Source: Helichrysum umbraculigerum (lineage: Eukaryota; Streptophyta; Magnoliopsida; Asterales; Asteraceae). Taken from it: DNA of 64,000 bases. Of the stretch, positions 1 through 10,343 are shown one piece after another. The stretch covers positions 135,668,090 to 135,732,089 of the forward strand of contig CATIUR010000002.1 of NCBI GenBank assembly GCA_949592205.1, written 5' to 3'. Below the pieces are notes generated by a model. That model ran no database searches and was not told the DNA's origin. It saw only the letters and a program-made list of their open reading frames with translations. The stretch's first letter is position 1, and each line of letters begins with the position of its first letter. A program made the position numbers and the translations under genes.

Positions 1-1
1 A

Positions 2-583
2 CGATATGATGGAGTCCAGTATTTTGAAAAGAAGTTAGCTGTATTCAGTTCCTTACCGAGATATGAAGTTCGAGATTTGGCTAGATTAGAGATGGTTAAC
101 CCCAGTGATGATGATTATGCAAGGTATGTTGAAAGAATTATCAGGACTGAGGGTAGAACAATGAAGTTTGACAAGATTAAGCCAAGAGTTGGACGAACTA
201 TCAAACTAAAGGAAAAGAGTCAGCGGACTAGAAGGAGACGTAGATAGAAAGCCTATCCAGCGGTCAAGTGTATACAGCAGATTCTTGTGAAGACTATGCC
301 TCAGAATATTTTGGGAAATTTGAAAAGTTGGGGTATAGATTCTGCAACAGGTGAAGCTTTTATGGTTGAAGCTGATGATGACTATCCAACTGGAGAGAAA
401 GAAATTATGCGTATATATGATAAAAGACATTTGATGAATCTTTCCAATAGTGACTTGTTGATGTTATATAAGAACAAGATCATGTCTATTTTTGAATGGG
501 GAGATGTTGCAAGAGATTATCAGAAAATGGTAAAGACTTGTATCAAATTGAAGATTTATGCAGGAAGCAAGATTTATAAATGA
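2..583 (+). pseudogene. 3' part of retroelement accessory ORF (element F)
   Basis: Reading from base 2, the frame is open except for one in-frame TAG at 245-247 and ends at the TAA at 581-583. The product is not a known enzyme. It is clearly related to the C-terminal third of the accessory protein of element E (56460-57503): both contain an R-x-DGVQYF segment followed by a spaced Leu/Arg pattern, and both end with a K(V/I)(G/Y)I(H/Y)AG motif. The same pattern is present, more diverged, at the C-terminus of the copia accessory ORF near 18800-19300. The 5' part lies outside the window. About 50 bases after the stop comes a purine tract and a putative LTR, so this is the last ORF of an LTR element. 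The function of this protein family is unknown to me; no transmembrane segment or catalytic motif is visible in this part. Confidence 0.7.
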
Positions 584-626
584 AGACCAAAGACAAGCGT
601 GAAGATAAAGATGCTAGAGCTATTGT

Positions 627-638
627 CAAGGGGGAGTC
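627..638 (+). other. Polypurine tract of element F
   Basis: A CAAGGGGGAGTC tract sits directly before a TGTTGAGACATA sequence. Element E has the same arrangement (CACGGGGGAGTT then TGTTGATGCATA), so this is the likely plus-strand primer site and marks the start of the 3' LTR. Confidence 0.6.
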
Positions 639-1235
639 TGTTGAGACATAGTTTGTGACAACAGATCTAGCTTGAAATAGGACTGGTGTAATTATTATCT
701 TGTTTATATATTGGTTTAGATTTGTAAATAAATGATATTAGTTTTGATATTAATATTCGTTAAATATATTAGTTTGTTAAAGTGTTAGACGAATATCGAA
801 TACGAACTAAAGTCATAGACTTGGCGAGTCGAGAACTCAAGTCGCAAGACTTGGTCTTGCGAGTTGAGAACTGAACTCGCAATAATAACTACGAGTCGAG
901 CTGAGTTGGGCTTGGGCTTGGACTGCGAGTCGATCAACTCGCGAGCCCACTGGCTGCGAGTCGACATAAGTATTTATATGTTTTTATTCCGTGAAAAACA
1001 TAACTTTTGCAATCGGAGTTTTGGCGATCTCACCTTGTGCGATTTCAGTTTCCAGAGAAAAACCTAACAACTAACGGCTAGGCTTTGATTATTTACGATT
1101 AAAGCAAAGCATATTAGTTGATAATCGTATAAACGCGAACTTATTCGTTATAGTAACATATAACACGTATTGAGAAAATCCACACCTTAATACTACAGAT
1201 AATGAAGTTATCGATTCAAGAACTAGGGACTTACA
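639..1235 (+). repeat. Putative 3' LTR of element F
   Basis: The left edge is set by the polypurine tract and the TGTTG start. The right edge is a guess: GGGACTTACA at 1226-1235 resembles the GGGACTTTCA that ends the LTRs of element E. The 5' LTR is outside the window, so neither the length of about 597 bp nor the TSD can be verified. A palindrome-rich block (817-965) is followed by a TATA-like TATTTATATG at 971-980, the same order as in the LTR of element E. Confidence 0.45.
817..980 (+). promoter_or_regulatory. GCGAGTCGA hairpin cluster and TATA-like box in F LTR
   Basis: The words GCGAGTCGA, GCGAGTTGA and their complements recur here and form several short hairpins, for example GCGAGTT pairing with AACTCGC across a 7-8 base loop. 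TATTTATATG follows within about 10 bases. The layout suggests U3 enhancer-like repeats before a core promoter; that role is inferred. Confidence 0.4.
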
Positions 1236-1356
1236 ATCTATCTCACGTAAAACTCGATTCCTAGAAACAAAAATTCCTCTTCAAAATGGATGATATAAAT
1301 AAAAAGCAGAGGCGGATTTGAGGGTGTTCAAGTTGAGCTATTGCTCAGAGCCTCGA
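1236..1356. other. Host segment left of the nested stack
   Basis: No coding potential is visible. The stretch from 1308 begins CAGAGGCGGATTTGAGGG and continues, once the D element is removed, into 60235 onwards (GGGCCCAAATTATC). That opening resembles hAT-type non-autonomous transposon ends, but I could not find the opposite terminus. The last five bases, CTCGA, are the left copy of the Gypsy-D target duplication. Confidence 0.35.
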
Positions 1357-3228
1357 TGTAACACCCCAATTTTTAAGGTATTATTTTAGTGTACAGTAAT
1401 ATATACATATTTTCAATTATAGATCTATTAATAACAAGTTATAAAAGAAAATGTAAATTATTTGTTCAGTTCCAGACTGTGTAGTATATCAAATAAAAAT
1501 TAAATAGGTACAGATACATGTCTTTCCTCTAGCTTTTTCAAAACAGTTCCAGAACCTTGAATATACAGAGTAAAATCGCAGGAAGAGGAGAAAACAAGAA
1601 CCAATCTTCAAGCTTAATATTAATCTTCAATTCAAGTTTCAAATTATCAGAATCATCTTCCTCTACCTTCCTTCAATCCTTGTAAGTGATTTAATTTCTC
1701 CAAGAACCCTAGAAAATGGGTTTTCAAGAGTTTTAGTTAATTGGTATAGATTAATCCGAATTTAGGGCTTGTAATTGATTAGTTAGTGTTAGTTAGTATA
1801 TGAATGATGATTAGAAGCTTAATTTCATATTAGAAGTGGTAGATTATGGTTAGAGTTCATGGGGTTTCCATGAATCATATGAATTAGTTTAAATTCAAGT
1901 GTAAAGTGTTAGTAGATGTTAGTAGTCACAAGAAAATAGCTTAATTGTATATTAAAACTATGATTATGATCATGAGAATTAAAGTTAGTATGTGATTAGT
2001 GGGGGAGAAGGGAATTAGATGATTAGTAGTTAAAAGTATGATTAGTTATTGATGTATGTGTTATATGTATGTGTATTAGGTGTTAAAGAAGAATTATCAT
2101 CGTTTGATCATCTTATTACAAGTTGTGCTACAAATCAAGGTGAGTTTATGAAATGACTAGATCATGATTATATAATTAACTTGTTATTATGACATGATTG
2201 TGATGAAAGTTAATGATTAGAATGGTTAATGAGAATTAGCCATAATTCGATTAGAATAGCTAACCAAGGATTAGCTTTGTCTTGATTAGTAGCTAACTTA
2301 TGTTAGCCAATTATTGATTAGATTAGCTAATTGATATTAGCTAAAAGAATGATTAGACATGTGCACATATGATTAGAATTGATTGCAAGAAAAAGGGAAG
2401 TAGCTTCTTTACTTTGCTTATTATTTGGTTGATTGAATAATGCATTGTATTGATTAGTTTTCATATTCTCACTAAGTAAATTGCTTATTTAGTTAAGTTT
2501 ATGTGTAGGTACAAGTGGAAGTGGAAAAGGGAAAGATATTGTAAAAGGGTAGAAGTGGAATTGCTTGCTTGCTTGCTTGTTGTAAGTCTACACAAGCTTC
2601 TCTCTCTTGACTAGTCGTAATGATTTCCACTTGTATAAGTCGCCCAACAAGTTTCTTTTGAAAGTATTATAAATGGTCAAGTTGTATGTTGTAAAGTTAA
2701 CTAGTTGAATTGGTAAACTTGTTAAAGTTTGAAAGATGATGAAAGTTTGTAAATTATGAAAAGGTTGACTTTAATTAGTCATCGCATGTATAAAAGTAAT
2801 AGTGAAATGGTTTTGATATGAGTTGCTTTCAAAATTGATCCAAGACTCAAAAGGGTCAAATCGGGTCCAATTGGGTCTTTAATGGTTTATGTGTCAAAAT
2901 AGGTTATAGTTATGATAAGAAAGTAAAGTGAATTGATTCAAGTCCCATTTTGTTAGTCAAGGTTAGTGTCAAAAGTTTGAAGTCAGATTCCTAGTAAATT
3001 GGAAGTTGACACGTCAAGTGAAATGGCTAAAATTAGCTGAAATTTAGTTAACGGGTAAAAATGAGACGTAAAGTGAAATCTGTAAAAGTAAGAATGAGGA
3101 AAGGTTTATTTGGTCAAAGTATGAGTGCCTGCAAAATTTCATAACTTAACTCTTTGTCGTTTGGGAGATATGCTTGATCAAAGTTCGGGTTTTGGGTCAT
3201 TAAGTGTGCAGGCTGCTGTAGAAGGGAT

Positions 3229-3373
3229 GAATCTGGCGGATTCATTCCCAATCCGGCGGACTGAGGTGAATCCGGCGGATTCAGTCAACCGGTTTGGTTT
3301 GAAGAAGTCTGGTTGCGTGTTGAGGCTGGATGCTGTTTGAATCCGGCGGATTCTTAGGGAATCCGGCGGATTC
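3229..3373 (+). promoter_or_regulatory. GAATCCGGCGGATTC palindrome cluster (D 5' LTR)
   Basis: Five copies of the odd palindrome GAATCCGGCGGATTC, some with one or two changes, start at 3229, 3249, 3268, 3339 and 3359. The spacings are 20, 19, 71 and 20 bases. The same cluster is present in the 3' LTR near 59908-60050. A binding-site array is one reading; no factor can be named from the sequence. Confidence 0.6.
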
Positions 3374-3461
3374 CCTTGGTCATCAGGATTTTTATTTTGT
3401 GAATAAAATGACATTATAGTTAATCGTTTCTAATAGCAAACAGTTATAAATTGTATGATTA

Positions 3462-3462
<1 letters not shown>

Positions 3463-3531
<69 letters not shown>
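3463..3531. repeat. (AT)n microsatellite in D 5' LTR
   Basis: An uninterrupted TA dinucleotide run of about 68 bases. The matching tract in the 3' LTR (about 60138-60187) is shorter, about 50 bases, so the repeat has changed length since insertion. Confidence 0.95.
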
Positions 3532-3537
<6 letters not shown>

Positions 3538-3576
3538 GTATAATTTTTTTTTTCAGATTTTCAAGGCGTTTCAAGT

Positions 3577-3588
3577 TGGTATCAGAGC
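3577..3588 (+). other. Primer-binding site of Gypsy-D
   Basis: TGGTATCAGAGC begins 3 bases after the LTR end and is the standard complement of the 3' end of plant initiator-Met tRNA. The leader then runs to 3912 without a recognisable gene and resumes at 49913 after the Gypsy-A insertion. Confidence 0.9.
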
Positions 3589-3912
3589 GATGGTTTAAGA
3601 GATTTAAGCAATCCACAGTAGGATTGCCTAAACTTAAACCACTTATAAATGTAAATGTGTAGTAGCAAGTTACAGTTATGTTATAATAGTAATATTTACA
3701 TGTGATTAGTAGATTGTGATTATTGTTTTGATTTGAATATGTTTGAGAACTTTGAATAGAAATGTGTTATTAGTTTAATATAACTGTGTCTGCCAACGGA
3801 GTTATATTTTACTAGAGCACATGGGAGATTCAAAGTTGTTAGATATATGATGGTAAAAAAAATAATCATTTTGATAGTTGAATTAGATAGTTCTTATGTA
3901 ATTGTGTATGAT

Positions 3913-4363
3913 TGATGACACGCAAAAAGTCAAGTTTTTATGTGTCATTATCTCACCTTTTTAGCCAAAATCATGATGAATATATCTAAAATCAATACTT
4001 TATCATTAAAACTTATCACTCGGGCTAAAATATAGACAACATTTCAAAAGTTATCTAAAATGGTCGAAAAAAACGATAAATGTAACGAAAACGATCATAA
4101 GCATTCTCGTTCACGCTTTTAAGAACTTTTTAAGTTCCACTAAGAATTATGACCTCTAACTTATGTCATTTTCTTCGTTAGGAAAATACGATCGCGTGGA
4201 TATAAAGAACGCTGAAAACGGACACCCGAGTCAAAAGTTATGCTCAAACGAAGAATACAAGCAACCGGAGAAGACCAATACGGACAAATCAAGCCGGATA
4301 CGGGAGGAACAAGCCGTATACGGCCATGCACTGACCGTATACGGCTGGTGTTCCCACGTATAC
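3913..4363 (+). repeat. Gypsy-A 5' LTR, first part
   Basis: This is the beginning of the LTR, cut at 4363 by Gypsy-C; it resumes at 12888. CCGTATACGG palindromes occur at 4314-4323 and 4335-4344, and a third was split by the Gypsy-C insertion. Relative to the 3' LTR it has about 90 extra bases between 3976 and 4070. Confidence 0.9.
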
Positions 4364-6907
4364 TGTGACACCCCGCAAATTTGGGTACAATTAAGAACAC
4401 TAAATACATGCATTTTACGCTAATTTTCTAACCAAAGTTTAAACAAAACTTTCCTTGTGAAATAAACCTAGCAAGCCCAACACTTTTAAACAAAAAGTAT
4501 TACGTATTTCGTAATTAACTAAATTACGTACAAACTTATCGGGACGAACTCGATAAATTAAATACAATGAAGTTGGTGATACAAAAATAATTAATAAATC
4601 GAAAATTATTAATTACGATTACTATTATAATTATATTATTGAAATAATATAATATATTATACGTTTATTATTTAACGTATAGGACACAGTACAAATGTCC
4701 AAAAAGTATCTCAAAATACTTTTGAACAAATTTTATTGGAAACTATTATAGAAAATAGTTGGAACAAAAGTTGTTCGGGAACTTTTAGACGACTATTTAG
4801 GACACGTTATACACGAACAGAAACAATTATAAAACGTGCCTAAAAGTCAAAAATAACAAAAGTGTTATTTTTGCCATTCCTGTTTTAGTATTTGAAACAT
4901 TACCTCAAAATATGAAATCATAATTTAACTGAAATTTGGCACCCAATTGGATGCGCGCAGTAAAATGTACAAATTTGTACAACAGTCTAAAATAATGAAA
5001 ATCTCATTATTCTAATTTTAAATAACGAACCAGGAGAACATCTACTAAATAAAAACATAAAATATTATATTTTATATTGCTATAGTTATACCCGTACACG
5101 AAATTAACGGCTAAAATACCACAAGGAAAAATATCTCCAGACATATATCTGTTGAACCCATACTCACTCGGTTGAAAAACTTGAACTAACTCAATATTAT
5201 ATACTCTCTACTTTGTGATCACCAACCACAAATAATTGAACCCCAAGCTTTTCTTTTTGTTCTCTGGTTTCATTTCCAGCGGCAGAGGCAGAGGCAAGCA
5301 ACAGCAAGAGCAAAGCTCATATTCATCATTTCTTCACCATAATCACCTTAAATCTTTCACCATTAACAAACAACAAAAAAAATAAAATAAAAAAATACTC
5401 ACACAATCATCATCGGCCATCATCATCAAACTGAATCATCATCATAATCTTTTGTAAGGAAAATCTCCCATTTCGAATTTCTTTACTAAATTTCGTTTTA
5501 GATATTGTTTATATAACATATAATCTATGAATATAACCTGATAGATTGATGATTACTTGATTTTTGTTTTTGGAATAAACTTTAAGAACCCAAACATTAA
5601 ATACGAAATTGATGTGTATAACTCGTGTAAATATGCCATAATTCGTGGTTATGAATGTTGCAAAACTTGTTGTAAATGACTTGGACTATGAGAAAACATA
5701 ACTGAATGGGTATATATTAATACCCGTATGGGTATGACTCGACAACCAGATGGATCTTAACACATTAGACTTTGAATTCAAATAATATTATAATAGACTT
5801 GTGTCACATGTATTAATTGATTTCCGACAGGTTCAAAACTCATACTGTGAAAAGTGGTTACGATTAATGATTTAGAAACATTGTGCCTATTATTACTTTA
5901 AGGCAATGTGGGCTTGTAAATTATATAAAATTGATATATGATTGTATAAATCTTGCTGGTCGTATTAACTAACAAGCTTAAATCGGAATATATATTTGGT
6001 CCATGTCACATAACTTTTAATATAAAAATTTCACATGACCAAATGATAACATTAGATCCGTGTGTGTCACAAATAATACGACTAAATGTACACAACAAAT
6101 TGTACAAACACTATAACTAAACGTATAGTCAAATACTTATATTAAGTACATTTATTTCGTCTAGGACTTTGAGAGACGACGATTGGACGACTATTACTAC
6201 TAGCTATTATCGCACCTGTTATCGCTATCGGTGAGTTCACAGCCCCTTTTTACTGTTTTAATGTTTCAAAACCTGGGGTGAAAAACATAACAACTGTTTT
6301 GCTATAACATGCAATAAATGTTCATAATTGCTTTGGTGCTTATGTGCTACTTAATTGCTTTGGTGCGTATATGCCACTGATTATGAATGACTTCATTATA
6401 TGATTGAGGACTATATGTGAATACTTGTATGCTTTTATACGAACAACTCATAGGGTATTACTTCCCTACAAACTGTGGTGAAGGACTTCATTTGATTTAC
6501 TTGTTAACATTTTACAAATGAATATGGTTTAACAAACCATACTTATAAAAACCTGTGAATTCACTCAACATTATTGTTGACGATTTTACTATGTTTTTCA
6601 GGTAACTAGCAGCACTATTAAGTTTGCATACGCATGGAGTTAGGCGACCTACAACGAAATAGGATGCCACATTTTGGGACAAATAAGGATTTATTTTGTA
6701 TAACTAATATTATTCCTACGACTTGATGAGTCGTAGTTCTTTTGTAAACAAACTATTTTCTTAAATGGCATCTTAATTTTACGTTCTGCAATAATCATAC
6801 GCTCTGATCTGGCATGAGTGTCAAATGTTGATGTCAGGACCCCCGCACATACTAATGCTTCCGCTAATCGCGCGTTAATCGCGTTGACCGAATTTTGGGG
6901 TGTGACA
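4364..6907 (+). repeat. Gypsy-C 5' LTR
   Basis: 2544 bp, equal in length to the copy at 10344-12887 and differing from it by about 13 single-base changes by eye. It contains no open frame of note. It ends GGGGTGTGACA. Confidence 0.95.
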
Positions 6908-6911
6908 GAAT

Positions 6912-6924
6912 TGGTATCAGAGCC
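6912..6924 (+). other. Primer-binding site of Gypsy-C
   Basis: TGGTATCAGAGCC starts 4 bases after the LTR end and is complementary to plant initiator-Met tRNA. Confidence 0.9.
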
Positions 6925-8095
6925 ATTGGTTATAGCGAACTTGAGTTCTTTAAGCGACCTGAAAGCCTTAGAGACCTAGACTATAGCCTTGGCTCGAACA
7001 TGCATGCACACATATGCATACGCCTAACTCACTATATGACAACTACTGTTGCAATGCGTTTAGATGAATAATTGCGTGTTCCTACACGTGACTTCTCAAA
7101 TATGGTTGGGATAATAGTGGCAACTCGATACACGAGAAACCATCAACCAACACCATCAAGAAACTTATACGAACGTTATTATCTGATGTAGAGTTAACCT
7201 GATTTGTATTCCCTGAAACAAACCACACTTGAGACAGTCAATCCTACTTGAACAGTAGAAGAATGCTTGAGGGCACTTATATCATATTAAAAGTCTGGAA
7301 CTCTTCTCATTCATACAGCTCCCACTTTTACGAGCAAACATATATAAAACTAATGGTTCCTACCATGGTTTCCGTACCCCACACACTATTCAGGGAACTC
7401 CTTGACGCACACAAAAATGACTTCTTAGAAAGCGGTATCTCCAGAATGGATGGAGACATGATCTCCACATATAAAACGTCTCGAGCCTGTTGAAGGCCGT
7501 AGGAACTTGGACAACGAAAATTTTCCATGCTACTTGTGCCCGAGTACAAATGCTAGAGAAGCGTGCTCGAGTGGCGGAGAATATAGCCGAGATCAACATG
7601 ATGATGACTACATGACGGCAGAAGTGGTACTTATTGTAACTGCGTAAAAACTATGTATGGCGGGCTGTGCCCCTACTATGCTATACTAAAACCTCTATTC
7701 AACACATACATACGAATTCACATCTTATACGAACATGATCGTACGAAAGTCATATTTGACAACTACTTGGTCATAGTTGACCGCTATGCAAACAAACTCT
7801 CACTTTCTAACGGATCGAACAAATCCTCACTAAACACTTAACGATTAGGACTAACAACTTATCGGTCGAATGGATGGAGAGAACAAATGAAAGTGTGATA
7901 CATATTGGAGTAACGAGCCTTGAGTACTACAAGAACAAACATAGTAAGGTGTCGTATCCACTAATCGAGATGGAATCTCAAATAACCACTAGGGTAACTA
8001 GACCCGATTATGTGAAACAAACTCCTCCCCACAAATGACAAACTTATTTTGACAATTTTTATAAAATTTGTCTACAAAAATGTTTTACTATATTT
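6925..8095 (+). pseudogene. Decayed leader region of Gypsy-C
   Basis: No long frame remains. The stretch around 7550-7680 (GAAGCGTGCTCGAG, then ATGATGATGACT, then TATGGCGGGCTGTGCC) matches the end of the Gypsy-B leader ORF near 34480-34600 in the same order. This supports descent from a Tekay-like element with a leader ORF before gag. The short open frames at 7248-7493 and 7653-7841 show no recognisable protein. Confidence 0.5.
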
Positions 8096-8850
8096 TTGGA
8101 TAACATCCCAACGAGAACGATATTTTCGATTACTTTCCAACAAGAACTATATATTGGATAACATTCCAATGAAAACTATATTTTGGACAGCGTTCCAATG
8201 GAAACAATAACTTTGAATAACATTCCTACAAACACTTTGAATAGGATACTGGAGAACATACCAGTACGCATTTATAAACCGGAGAACGACCGGTATTATT
8301 TTGAATTAACCGGAGAACGTACCGGTAACGTTTTGAGATACTGGAAAACGTACCAGTAAGGTTTTAAACTGGAGAACGACCGGTGGATTAACTGGAGAAC
8401 GACCAGTACTATGACTTGCTGGAGAACGGCCAGCGGTATTACAAACCGGAGAACGACCGGTAGACTTTGGAAATGTTGATCCTTAGTTGGATCAGCCTGC
8501 GTTTCCTACGATAACAATTTTAGGGAATGTTATTTTATTTAAATAGCCTATGTTTCTTGCTATTACTTATTTGGGAAATGTTAACTCTTGATTGAATTAA
8601 CATGTGTTTCCTACGATAACTATTTTGGGAAATGTTATTTTTACTAAATAACATGTGTTTCCTATAAACCATTACTTTAGGAAATGTTTCTCTTAATTGA
8701 TAAACTTGTGTTTCCTACAAAGCAAACAACTAAACCATGTTAGGGACAGACATCCCACTTAAGTTGTAATTTGAGTAGACATCTCAACTAAACTGTATTT
8801 TGGGTGATATCCCACCGAAATTTTACTTTCGGATGACAATTCAACAAAAC
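8096..8850 (+). repeat. Array of small hairpins with covarying stems (Gypsy-C)
   Basis: Four sub-arrays follow one another. At 8096-8220 units have TTGGA and TCCAA arms around a 6-base loop. At 8236-8462 units have a constant AGAACGA- or AGAACGTA-type loop with arms ACCGG/CCGGT, ACTGG/CCAGT or GCTGG/CCAGC. At 8469-8715 five units of about 53 bases open with GGAAATG and close with TGTTTCC, with inner arms that differ between units yet still pair. At 8740-8850 GGGA/TCCC, TTGAG/CTCAA and TGGG/CCCA arms flank 6-base loops. The array takes the place of gag between leader and protease remnants. Function unknown. Confidence 0.7.
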
Positions 8851-8949
8851 GAAATTTATTGAACCCTAACACCGTCACCGAGATGTCGTGGAGAATGATG
8901 ACTTAACTTTTAGAAGTTGACTCACGTAAACTAGAATGACAAACACGCT

Positions 8950-9120
8950 ATAGAACTAAGCGATGGTAAGTTGATCGAATCAGGAGGAATAGTACCGGGA
9001 TGTATCCTAACGTTTGGGGATCATCTCTTCGATATAGACTTGCTATCGGTAGAGTTAGGGAGTTTCGACATCATAGTCGTTAGGGAGTGTGTTTGTCGAG
9101 AATTTGAGATAAGATTGTAT
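8950..9120 (+). pseudogene. Protease remnant of Gypsy-C
   Basis: The bases GATGGTAAGTTGATCGAATC and the following 120 bases match the Gypsy-B protease segment at 36625-36755 (residues LIESG-IVPGC through LGSFDIVV). The aspartate motif upstream is missing, and the frame is lost after the FDIIVVRE segment. It is a remnant, not a working enzyme. Confidence 0.65.
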
Positions 9121-9189
9121 GTTCTTATAAGTTGGTACGAGTACCTCTACTCACTATCTATTATCTCTAATGAAGATAGGAAATATACA

Positions 9190-10330
9190 TTTTGCATTTG
9201 ACAATTACTGCAACAGGCTGTGAACATTGGTCTCAATATGAGTACCGCCTACTATTCACAAAACTAACGGCCAAAACAAACGAACGATACAAACGATTGA
9301 GGACTCGTTGTGAGCCTGTGTAATTAATTATGGAGGAAATTGGGATGTTCGTCTCCCACTAACTGAATCCTACTACAACAATAATTACCACACTAGGGTA
9401 CAAATGACGCCATTAAGGCACTATAAGAAACAAAATACCGATTACCACTCTATGGGATAGAGTGGGTGATAGACAACTTTGAACACCACATTGATAACCT
9501 TGCACTTCCTCCAAAACTTAACTCATTGATTTCAGTTAGCACTAACGCATGTTGCTCATTCCTCAATACCACTTTCACTGATTTGACATCAAGTGCAGAA
9601 TAGGGATAACCTATCTAAGTCAACGATAAACTCAGGGTTTGCATTTAGCAGACAAGTCAAATTACTGTTTGGTCAAACTAATTAGTCATGAAAGGACTAC
9701 TATATATATGGCTACCTTGCAGCCACGATATAACTACGATTTGAACCATAAAATAGTCAGGACTCGACTACTACGATAGACATGCTAGGCCCAATATCAG
9801 TTAAATGACTTAATTACAACTGGGACGTGAGGCAAAGTAAACTTGTAACAAACTCTTCTTACGTACATTTCTCCCTATACCATTACTAACTGGAGAAACC
9901 CTGGCGATATGAGCGGAAAAACTTAACCTCCGCTACGTAGGATCGTTTGAAAGTCCTTACAAGAAACCCTGTCACATACAGGTTTGAACTAACACGAGAG
10001 TTCAACAACATTCACGACATTACCCATTTCTAACATGAAAAGGGTGTTCTCTAACGAGACCTTAATTCCTTTCTCCCGACATAACTACTATTGGCATAAA
10101 AATTTAACTTTGTGGAGGAACTTTTCAAGACGTCGACTAAGGTTTTGCAGCTAGCAAACTAGACACACTATCAGGTATATAATCTGCAAAAGTGAACTAT
10201 ACTCGTACTACAAGCCGTTAGGATTGTTACAACAACTTGAAACGTCGCAATCGAACTATGAACGCAAGAAACGAAACACGAGTGTTAGACACTCACGACT
10301 AGATACAAATTTCGAGGACGAAATTTCTTT
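9190..10330 (+). pseudogene. Integrase and pol C-terminal remnants of Gypsy-C
   Basis: Around 9230-9300 the bases ATGAGTACCGCCTAC and those after it match the Gypsy-B integrase segment STAYHPQTDGQ at 39005-39055. Around 9860-10020 sequence matches the Gypsy-B segment that follows integrase (KVSPWKG through FHVSNLKK). Many indels and stops interrupt it. The RT and RNase H parts that should lie between the protease and integrase remnants are absent, so a large deletion occurred in the ancestor. Confidence 0.6.
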
Positions 10331-10343
10331 AACAAGGGGAGAA
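10331..10343 (+). other. Polypurine tract of Gypsy-C
   Basis: AACAAGGGGAGAA abuts the 3' LTR. The bases just upstream, TTTCGAGGACGAAATTT, match the conserved end of the internal region in Gypsy-B and in the minus-strand gag-only element. Confidence 0.85.

Larger units (their letters stand above)
1357..3573 (+). repeat. Gypsy-D 5' LTR
   Basis: It runs from TGTAACACCCC to GGCGTTTCA, 2217 bp, and is repeated from internal position 1489 onward at 58153-60234. I counted about 22 substitutions over roughly 1970 comparable bases, plus a 10-bp indel near 2365 and a different length of the AT repeat. It contains the palindrome cluster at 3229-3373 and an (AT)n tract near its 3' end. Confidence 0.92.

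Noticed and set aside
785..1067. Overlapping open frames on both strands
   Set aside because: They arise from the palindromic GCGAGTCGA repeats in the F LTR, which give open frames in both directions.
3577..3588. tRNA gene fragments at the LTR edges (also 6912, 29163, 53993, 14953)
   Set aside because: These are primer-binding sites complementary to tRNA 3' ends; no cloverleaf follows.
3392..3616. 74-codon open frame on the minus strand with an Ile-Tyr repeat
   Set aside because: It is the translation of the (AT)n microsatellite in the Gypsy-D LTR.
4163..4423. 86-codon frame and its mirror at 47609-47800
   Set aside because: These lie in the Gypsy-A LTR, shift with the palindrome copy number, and differ at the C-terminus between the two LTRs.
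8096..8850. CRISPR-like regular repeats
   Set aside because: The units are hairpins with changing stems and no unique spacers, in a eukaryotic retrotransposon.
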